Below are positions 56,055-64,000 of a stretch of 64,000 bases of DNA, piece after piece (within the stretch, counting starts at the first letter, position 1; the number at the start of each line of letters is the position of its first letter). This stretch comes from Periplaneta americana (lineage: Eukaryota > Arthropoda > Insecta > Blattodea > Blattidae). The stretch spans positions 128,212,621 to 128,276,620 of the forward strand of contig NC_091125.1 of assembly GCF_040183065.1 (NCBI RefSeq), written 5' to 3'. Position numbers and translations under genes: made by a program. The notes beneath the pieces were generated by a model. The model did no database searches. It saw only the letters and a list, made by a program, of their open reading frames with translations, and was not told the DNA's origin.

Positions 56055-57765
56055 AGCATAGTAAAGCTATACACCTGTCGACAGGTGACCGCATCTACAT
56101 GGAGTTCTATAAAAAATATTTTCAGTATACAGTAGAACCCCGATTATCCGTCACCCTCTTAACCGATTGGTGGATTAACCGTCTGTCATTTTCCCGTTTT
56201 GTTTGCTGCAGAAATATATTAAGTGCTGCATATTGTATTAGCACGTTACTTTTTTTAGAGAGTGTTACTACAAGCCTCTTCCTTTACACAGTATGGTCTA
56301 CTGTTCGAATTGTCGTACTATATAACTTCTATATGAAAATGTAATTTAATTTAATGTTTTGTACGGGTGTCGAAAGAAATCTCATTGTGCTAAGAATGGA
56401 AAAAAGTGTAAATAATTGAATAGTTTGGAAAAGAGAAACCGTGGCTCATCTCGCATCAGAATACGACATTGGAATATTCAAAATACGTAAATCTACAACA
56501 CGAGACCTTCACTACTTATATCTTTCCACAGACAGCCATCGTTAAAAACCCGTGGTTGGTAACCAGACTTAAATTAGTTAACTTTTGATCCACTCTATAG
56601 CATGTTAAACGCGACACCACGAAGGGAATTACGAAAGTTTAAAAATATAATTGACTAAATTTATGAAAATATTTTATGGTACGGATTATCCGATTTTTTC
56701 GATTAACCGTTCAGCCTACCCCCTTCAATAGCCACGGATAATAGACGTTCAACTGTAGTAGCTAAGCACCTGTCAACAAGTGAACGCACCCACATGTAGT
56801 TCAATGTAAAGATTTGCAGCATAGTAAAATTATGCATCTGTCGACAGGTGATCGCACCCACATGTAGTTCAATGTAAAGATTTGCAGCATAGTAAAATTA
56901 TGCATCTGTCGACAGGTGATCGCACCCACATGTAGTTCAATGTAAACAATTACTACAGCACAGTAACGCTATACACCTGTCGACAGGTGATCGCACCCAC
57001 ATGTAGTTCAATGTAAACAATTATTACAGCATAGTAACGCTATGCGCCTCTCGGCAGGTGATCGCAGCTACATGAAGTTCTATTTAAAGATTTGCAACAT
57101 AGTAAAGCTATACACCTGTCGACAGGTGACCGCACCCACATGTAGTTCTATGTAAACAATTATTACAGCATAGTAACGCTACCGTATGCGCCTCTCTGCA
57201 GGTGATCGCAGCTACATGAAGTTCTATTTAAAGATTTGCAGCATAGTAAAGCTATGCACCTGTCGACAGGTGACCGCACTTTACTTTTATGTAAAGATTT
57301 GCAGCATAGTAAAGCTACGAGTATGCATCTGTCGACAGATGACTGCACCCACACGTAGTCGTACGTAAAGTTATCCAGCATAGTAAAGCTACGAGTATGC
57401 AACTGTCGACAGATGACTGCACCCACACGTAGTCGTACGTAAAATTATCCAGCATAGTAAAGCTACGAGTATGCAACTGTCGACAGATGACTGCACCCAC
57501 ACGTAGTTGTACGTAAAGATATCCAGCATAGTAAAGCTACGAGTATGCAACTGTCGACAGATGACTGCACCCACACGTAGTTGTAAGTAAAGATATCCAG
57601 CATAGTAAAGCTATGCATCTGTCTACAGATGATCGCACCCACTTGTAGTGTTGTACTATAATGATGAGCAGTGTAGTAAACATATGCACCTGTCGACAGA
57701 TGATCGTATTCATACGTAATTCTACGTAAAGATTCTCTATCCAGCATAATAAAGCTATGCACTTG
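56055..57765. repeat. Minisatellite, about 15 units of 68-75 bp with palindrome CTGTCGACAG
   Basis: Each unit contains CAGCATAGTAAAGCTATGCA, C-CTGTCGACAG-GTGA and CGCACCCACATGTAGTTC. The CTGTCGACAG core recurs at about 56076, 56771, 56839, 56907, 56978, 57048, 57117, 57192, 57261, 57330, 57404, 57478, 57552, 57620 and 57691. The first unit is separated from the rest by the Tigger-like element 56130-56755. Later units share a CTACGAGTATGCA variant and a regular 74-bp period, suggesting recent local amplification. Overlapping open frames are satellite artefacts. Confidence 0.92.
56130..56755. mobile_element. Tigger/pogo-like DNA transposon remnant in the satellite
   Basis: TIRs CAGTAGAACCCCGATTATCC and (complement of right end) CAGTTGAACGTCTATTATCC, flanked by TA (56128-56129 and 56756-56757): pogo/Tigger signature. 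Inside, a plus-strand piece reads TVAHLASEYDIGIFKIRKS, like the helix-turn-helix of Tigger transposases. It splits one satellite unit, whose halves resume at the TA. Confidence 0.88.
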
Positions 57766-57887
57766 GCGATATTTTTAGTCGAGATCTGTGACACTTAATA
57801 TATTTATCTTTATTACAAAATTTTGTCTACTTGTTTTTGTTTTACTTCTTTTGGTTGCGAATTTTGAATTTTTGCTTTATTTTACAG

Positions 57888-59016
57888 GAACATCAACTGT
57901 AGGCGCAAGTATGCCCATAGGCCACACAAAGAAAAATGATACCTCAGCTAAGACAATTGATTTTGGACAAGATAAGTCTCCAGCTCTTAGCAACAAGACT
58001 ACCAGAACTTTCCTAAATAAAGATCAAAATTTCACTGCAAAGAGTTACAAAGACTCAAAATTCAATTTTAGTGAAAACTATACTGACAAGAACATTTTTA
58101 CTAGAACTTTATCAAGCAAGGGTAATTTGGAAACTAAAAAGAAATATATGAGACCGTCATTGGGAAGAAAACGTTTGTGGAGTTCACTAGGTAGTGAAAC
58201 ACTGATCAAAAGTGCCTCTTCAGAAATGCAAGAAATAATTCTGGATGATGACAGATCTGAAAATGAACACATTTCTTCAGAGAAAAGTTATACTTCAAAG
58301 AGTGATAATCCAGTCTTAATGGCATCGACTTCTGGATCAAGTAAATGGATTAATTCAAAAGGAAGTGAAATTTTTCCAGAAATTTCAGCCTACGATGTCT
58401 CCTCAGATCCCCTCAGGGCTGATGACTATCTGTCAGATAGAGACGTAGGTTCTACAGAGCATGTGCAATACTTACGCACTGGTTATAGCTCCAAAAACAT
58501 TAAGAACAGCATTCTGGCCAGATTATTAGGAAATACCGGAGAACCAGCAACGCAGTTTTCAATGTCCGAACAATTTGACATTAGAAGTTCTGGGGTTCTT
58601 AATGAGGAAGAAAGGAAATATTGTGTAAACGATAATGAGAAAGAATTTTCACTCGAAATGACAGTCTCTTCAGAAAGTGACTCCGATAACGTAAAACGTC
58701 TTCAAAAGGATGGAGGTGTTGCAATTACACCGATTCCCGTAAAATCTGAAAAAGAAAGTCCTCATTTGTTGAGCTCTAAGCTTGGACAAGGGGTGGAGAG
58801 TGCTTCATGCAAGGAGATTTCGGAAAATTCAACTAATGATACTGTTTTGACTGCAGATATTAACGAGATTTCAACTGAGAAAGTAATGGAACTTCTGAGG
58901 AACACGGCCATCTTGTACTGTGCTCTGTGCTGCGTCTCGCAGAGGGCTTTGGCTGAGTACATAGATTCCATGTCTGCAGACAGTGCGTTACAATGGCTAC
59001 AGGAAACAAAGGAGAA
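57888..59016 (+). CDS. SIM-rich putative nuclear protein, large exon 5
   Basis: The longest convincing coding stretch in the window: 1129 nt after TTTTACAG, phase 1 in, completing a Gly codon begun at 52296. The product is polar, Ser/Lys/Glu/Asp-rich and probably disordered for about 320 residues. It then forms a hydrophobic, likely helical segment near the end (VMELLRNTAILYCALCCVSQ then RALAEYIDSM and ALQWLQE). The exon ends at GAGAA|GTGAGT, a near-perfect donor in phase 2. If it is not used, TGA at 59018-59020 terminates the protein two codons later. I favour continuation beyond 59016 without having found the next exon. Codon use is AT-rich, unlike exon 4. Confidence 0.85.
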
Positions 59017-59020
59017 GTGA

Positions 59021-60321
59021 GTAGATATGGCGTGGAAGTTTTTTGATGGTTCTTATGCAACTTTAATTTATTATTGTTACAAGTGAAAAAAATTATCATA
59101 ATATTTAATATGTACAACGACAATTGTAGTTATAATAATAGTTATTGCATTGCAGTTAATAGTGAGTTTGATACATATTACACTCACTTGTGCGAATTTA
59201 ACAATCGATTTCATAAAGAAGTGCTGAAAAACATAAATAGATATTTCTCATAAGCAGCAGCTTCTTAGGTTAATTTCCAAAAATTCACTGAAATAATACA
59301 ATTTAGCCTATATACAAGACATTATGACTGATATCCAAATCTTAATGCCTTTTCTTCGTAGACTTTTCCACGTTTCGTCAGTGGCCTCATTTCAGATTCC
59401 ATGTATTCGAAGAATTAAGAACTAAATTTGTCTTCAAGTTATTTATTTGAGTAACTCGTAATGCGTGGATATTAAGCTTTTGGAAGAAGGTGGCTACGTC
59501 GTTTACTTCTAATGAAAATGTCAAGAATGTGTGAGAGCTTAATCTAACTTCTATGCGTTTGATTTGCATGTACCCCATTACTTTCATTTTTATTTCAGTA
59601 CCACCTTAAAATAGTTAAATAGTGTATGACATTTTTTATAAATTCACATTACCGGTAATTAAATTTTACACAAATCCAGAGAATCGGATTCGCTTTCTGA
59701 GACGAAAGTAGAATTGTATTTCTCTTTCCTATTGGTATTGGATCAGTACTGTGTTATGTGTTTGTCTAATTTGTCAGTTTTTGCTTAATAACGTTGGGTT
59801 TGTAGTAAAATGTTAAATTAAGGATGGATCGGTGCATCATACACTTAATATTTTACGTAATTAAATTAAATATATTTTAAAATTAAAATAATATGTCGAA
59901 TTATTTAGTTACACGAATCGAGTTCCTGCTTATCGTATTTAAATATGGAATTACGTATAGTACGTATTTCGGGAGAAATTTTATTATTAGAAGTTTTACT
60001 CATTAATTTAAAGTGAAAATAAAAATTTATGTTTTTCAATAAAGTATTTTTCTATACAAGATGAGTTGTAAATATATATAAAACAATTCATGTTCCTATT
60101 CCTGAATAAATCACAAGAAAAAATTAAAGTTCTTACAATACAATTTCGGCAGAAAGTATAAGGACACCATTTCAAAAGTAATTTTTGGCTGGTATCCCTT
60201 TAATTTAACTTATTTACTGCCGAAGTCCACTTTTTAGCATTTCACATAAAAGCACAAAGAACATGCAATTTTTTGGTATATAAACCAGGGTGTGTCTCAA
60301 AATATTTGATATATACAAGGT
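59021..60321. other. Downstream of exon 5: intron or 3' UTR
   Basis: AT-rich and non-coding. If the TGA at 59018 is used this is 3' UTR and intergenic DNA; if the GTGAGT donor is used it is intron. No further exon was found. Confidence 0.4.
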
Positions 60322-60985
60322 GTCTCAGGAGGAATGTAAAATACTTCAGGATAATGCAGTTTGGGTTAATCTACATCAATTTAACCTGATATGCCTATGT
60401 CCGAAATGTGTTGGTTGGGAAGTTATTGATGGATGAACTTTTAAATGCTGCATCTTGTGTTGTTCCAATAAGTTTACCTCATAATTAAGTACAGACTCAG
60501 CAAGAAAAATAAAATAATTACACAAGACAAATTACTAAGGTTGTCCTTCTTATGGATCACATGAATTGTTAATTCATATCAAGTACCGGTACCGGTTCTC
60601 TTTCCGACTTCAATGGAACACTTTGTAGCTTGCCAGTTTCAGATAACATCCGGTAAACACGGGAAAACACACAGCTATCTGGGAACCTTTCGATTGGAAA
60701 AAACGTCGTCTGTATTCTCCAACAGCAGCCAATGCATTGTCATTACCAAATCCATAAACAAAAAGCATGTCTGCATATTCACTATGCGAATACACGTATT
60801 AAATATCAAGTGAACGTGCATTCAGTTGTGTGTTGCGCTGTTGTTATAGTTCTCAGATGCTGCCGTGTACGAAAGATCTGGCGTAACACGTCCAAGTATA
60901 GTACACGGAACTGCAAGACGTTCCAATATTTTTCCTCACCTGTTAGGCTTCGGACATATAGGTATATCAGGTTAAATCGATGAAA
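60322..60985 (-). mobile_element. Mariner-superfamily (DUF4817-type) deletion derivative
   Basis: The low end begins AGGTGTCTCAGGAGGAATGT. Subterminal repeats TTTAACCTGATATGCCTATG (60381-60400) and their reverse (60945-60975) flank the interior. Minus frame 60610-60795 encodes YSHSEYADMLFVYGFGNDNA then LAAVGEYRRRF, matching the N-terminal helix-turn-helix of these transposases. The catalytic part is gone and the high-end TIR was not found. Confidence 0.6.
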
Positions 60986-61129
60986 AAAAAGTTATTGCTA
61001 TAAATTTAGGGGTGTGAAGTCAGTAAGCATGGCATTATTTGAACCGCTTTATTGATCGGTTGCGATTGCTGTCGCTTGACTTCTAGTGGGAAACAAATGA
61101 CAATCGGCGCAAACATTTGAAAGTCAGTG

Positions 61130-61250
61130 TTAAATTAGTACATTATGCAACGAGCCTATAATGGTAGTAATTAAGACGCGAGTATGTGTAAGAATCGAGC
61201 GCAAGCGAGTTTCATAATTTTCATACGAGCGGAACTGACCTAGTGCAATA
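61130..61250 (-). repeat. Interspersed repeat family H, copy 2
   Basis: Reverse-complement match to 21858-21960: TTATGCAACGAGCCTATAAT, GTAATTAAGACGCGAGTATG and GAGTTTCATAATTTTCATAC in order. No TIR or tail seen. Confidence 0.6.
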
Positions 61251-64000
61251 CCTCGTAAATTGTGAGATGTGCGCAGACTCGAAAGTATTGATTTTTTCCG
61301 AGAAACAAATGTCGACATTGACCTTGATATAATCTAGAGAGTAAAATAAACCTTGAAATTGAATTAGACATTGCAAAACGAGAAGACAAATTGAATTTAT
61401 TTGAATATTATTTACAATTAACGCTAAATTATTATAGTAACAGAACTGACTTTATTTCAAATATAGGTGATTTATTGATTTATTGTTGTCTTTCGATTGC
61501 ATATCCGAGAATAATCGATACTTGCGCTTTCATATTGCTACAATGGTATTTTCTGATTGGTGGAACACCTGAATTTTAATGAATAGGCGTACTTTAATGA
61601 GGTCCATTAAAGGGATGCTACCAGGTGTATAATTACTACATTTCGGCATGGTCGAGCATAAAGTAATTTATATGTAGTAACAAGAGAGCGCATAGAATCT
61701 GTTTACTCTCATGTGCTATGCAATATTTTATCCATTACTGGTGCCTAAACTTAATTTTAAACTGTAGAGCTTTTCTCTGTAATGTGTTGTTTGTGGAGAA
61801 ATTATAAATGAATGTATGGATTTTATTGTTGCTAATGTGTTGGTTGTGAAGGAGTGATTTAAAAAAAAGAATTCACATGTGTGTTAATAGTAATATGCGT
61901 TACAAGAGCGGTATGTTGAAGTTTTCATGTTGGAGGAAAAGTTTGAAAAAGCGAAACGTAGTTGAGGCTTTTTAATTTCCGAGAATTGAAAGGAAACATA
62001 CCGCTCGTGTATCGTACATTATTTTGTGCGAAGATCGTTTATTACATACCTGAAAGAGGAATTTCTAATTAGTTGCAATGAAATCTCCATCTTGGTTTCT
62101 GTTCAATGACGGCAAATTTGCAAAACAAAAATATCTATCTTCAACATTGTTGCTTTAAAATGTTTTCTGTGTTTACTATACTCCAGCAGGCCGTGATATA
62201 CGTCTGTCTTTTTTTCCCCAGTCTATGATGAGTCTGGAATCCTGTTGATTTTTTCACGGCTTCCTTAATGTTACTTGCATCACGAATGCAGTAACTTTAG
62301 TGTAGGCCTAGTTGTAGAGTTTACTTAATTTTTGTAAATATTTAAAAGCAGTAATTAACAGTGGAATTTAGGCGAAATTGCAGTGGTAAGTTTCCAATTT
62401 ATAATTATTACTATACTGAACGTCTCTAAAAATAATATTTTAAAAGCCTAAAGCAGTAAAATCAATATGTCACTTAAGCGGTAAGAAGAGGGAAATTGTT
62501 ATGTGTGTTAGGTTGGGAATATTGAATGTGGAATTTTAGACTTTCCGCGTATTGGTTTCGTGCGGAAACCAAGCAAATACGCACGATCTCGCACAAAACT
62601 TTTAATTCACTGCTGTGAATAAAGTCATTGTTTAGGTTGCTAAGGACGATGAAATAAAAACCAGGTTAGATACTAGTCATGGATAAAATACTTTTCGCAC
62701 TAGCGTTAAATGAGCTTTTCGCACGATATCGTATAGTAGTAAATAATTTTTAACACGTTTTCTTAGCAATAACAGGTTTACTTTTAGGAATAACTGTCTA
62801 AAAATAGCTTTTTCTTTCGGAGCTCAATAAAACTTATAATATAGATTATGATAGGCTATATTAGGCCTATATTGAAGTTCTTTGTCCTCCGGGCTTGAAA
62901 GAGAACTCTGCGAAGTGAAGTTTCCAGTTATACATACGTATGTGTACGTCTCACACAATATTGCTTCAAAAACCTGACGCAAGTTTCAAACGTTTCTGTG
63001 TGGTTGTTGCCCCTTGTATGGCCATGGTGTGGTGAGTCGATTGGGATTGTTTTTCGCAAGCACCACTCCGTCCGGTGATATCACGCCGTGGATCAGGAGC
63101 ATACACAGCGCTAGGATAAGGAGGAATAAGAAGAACACCACGCCAATGGCAGCCCGGCGTTGTCAGACCCTTTCCTCCTCGTCCATTTGTCTGGAAGTGA
63201 AGATGACGCATATGTAACAAGTTACACTGAGCGATGAAAAAATGAGTGTAGGCTGTAAGTACTTAATAATTAAACTTCAACAGAAATTACCATTGTAATA
63301 ACAATACTCAGCATGCATTTACAAAAAAAAAAATGAAATGTAACTAAAATTAATAAGTTTCTGATAACATATCGTCATGGGATTGATAAAAACAAGATTA
63401 TGAGCATCATCCTCTGAATTTCAGCATTCTCCATCGTCATTCTACCAATTCTTCACAAATCCCCTCAAATTATCGAAAAATAAGTCGTTACTTGTGTTTG
63501 TGCGACGCCGAATCGATCGTCCATCATTGTGTGTGTTCTTCGCTGTTGTCCAAAGATTGGTAGATGACAGAGTTAGTAGATTCTAGACGAGATCTATGAA
63601 AGTAGCACCGAAGCCCCTCCTGACGGGGATATGACGACATAACGACTCATAAATCTGTCAGATACGGCAGACCACTACCAGAGATATGGTATACGGATTT
63701 TATGACGAGAGGACTGAGTTTTATAGTGGAAAGTAGGGCTGGCTTAGCCGCACAGCAAAATCGGAACGCAAATAATTTCATAACGATTGCACAAAAAGCC
63801 TACTAGGGTGAAGTGCTTAGGGATGCTCCATGTCCCGTCCGATAAGTACCTATATCCCCACATATATAACCAACCAGAGTTCGATTCTCAGTAAAGAATT
63901 GGATAATTAATTCCTTTCCATAAGAACTAGGCATGCTTCTTTGTATATGTAAGAGTATGTATTTACGCAGAAGACAAACAAAAGTCTTCATTTTAGCCCC
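61251..64000. other. AT-rich right end, outside the 62986-63186 frame
   Basis: No bounded element recognised. 62530-62720 holds recurring TTTTCGCAC/GCACGATATCG and CGTGCGGAAA motifs in both orientations, suggestive of a worn inverted-repeat element. Confidence 0.35.
62986..63186 (-). pseudogene. Small single-pass membrane protein frame interrupted by an in-frame TGA
   Basis: From ATG (63186-63184) to TGA (62988-62986) there are 66 codons with one internal stop, TGA at codon 8 (63165-63163). After MDEEERV-stop come QRR, a strongly hydrophobic helix (AAIGVVFFLFLLILALCMLL) and a polar tail with SPDGVVLAKNNPNR and PWPYKGQQ. Acidic N terminus, basic stop-transfer residues and one membrane segment make a coherent small protein. 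A CTTCCAG acceptor lies just upstream of ATG, so this may be the exon of a spliced gene. GTC-TGA could come from GTC-CGA by a CpG transition. It could be a pseudogene, a recoded codon or a chance frame; a second frame here is also open. Confidence 0.35.

Noticed and set aside
55646-56344. 232-codon plus-strand ORF
   Set aside because: It translates a pyrimidine-rich minisatellite and runs on into a Tigger-like element; composition is almost only Leu/Ser/Phe/Pro/Cys at first.
56760-57765. CRISPR-like regular repeats
   Set aside because: Whole units are similar with no unique spacers, the host is a eukaryote and no cas genes are present; this is a tandem satellite.
57163-57794. Overlapping Cys/Ser/Leu ORFs repeating every 74 bp
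   Set aside because: Satellite monomers read in frame; the repeated peptide follows the DNA period.

Overview
This looks like nuclear DNA of an insect, most likely a cockroach or a close relative (Blattodea; Periplaneta-like). The sequence shows AT-rich DNA, two spliced genes with introns of many kilobases, tRNA-derived SINEs, a non-LTR retrotransposon tail of a type common in cockroach contigs, very many (AAT/ATT)n microsatellites, and no bacterial-style gene packing. The species is an inference from repeat recognition. Nearly all long open frames here are low-complexity, SINE-derived or transposon-derived.

Two protein-coding loci can be supported and are transcribed divergently. (1) Minus strand, about 35.2 kb down to 4.8 kb: a Costars-domain gene of the ABRA/STARS (actin-binding Rho-activating protein) family. 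Four exons (16254-16429, 11108-11276, 8830-8922, 4773-4877) have matching splice phases and carry the conserved domain. Two more minus-strand candidates (35059-35232, 29040-29168) are phase-compatible N-terminal exons but unproven. (2) Plus strand, 42.1 to 59.0 kb: five exons with consistent phases (1, 2, 0, 1) encoding an acidic, serine-rich, probably nuclear protein of at least 660 residues. Three SUMO-interacting-motif-like segments lie in its first 75 residues; I cannot name it. A third possible locus is a 66-codon minus-strand frame at 62986-63186. It has one membrane segment but an in-frame TGA at codon 8.

Everything else is mobile or repetitive DNA, much of it nested. Insertions whose target-site duplications (TSDs) can be read include a 213-bp palindromic MITE inside a SINE, a 406-bp TTA-flanked MITE inside another SINE copy, a hAT-like element (carrying a SINE fragment) inside a TA-flanked transposon, a 718-bp element with a 9-bp TSD inside a degraded mariner-like transposon, and a Tigger/pogo element that split a ~70-bp satellite array. 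Also present are a Penelope-like fragment pair forming a ~1-kb palindrome, a Helitron-like element, a mariner remnant, a 5'-truncated RTE-like retrotransposon and a tRNA-Cys-like pseudogene.

The oddest base-level signals are strong over-representation of the palindromic octamer TAGGCCTA (about 18 copies) and, more weakly, TACCGGTA. SINE families with different tRNA-like heads also share one internal block. No virus, CRISPR array, bacterial operon or intact autonomous transposon was recognised.
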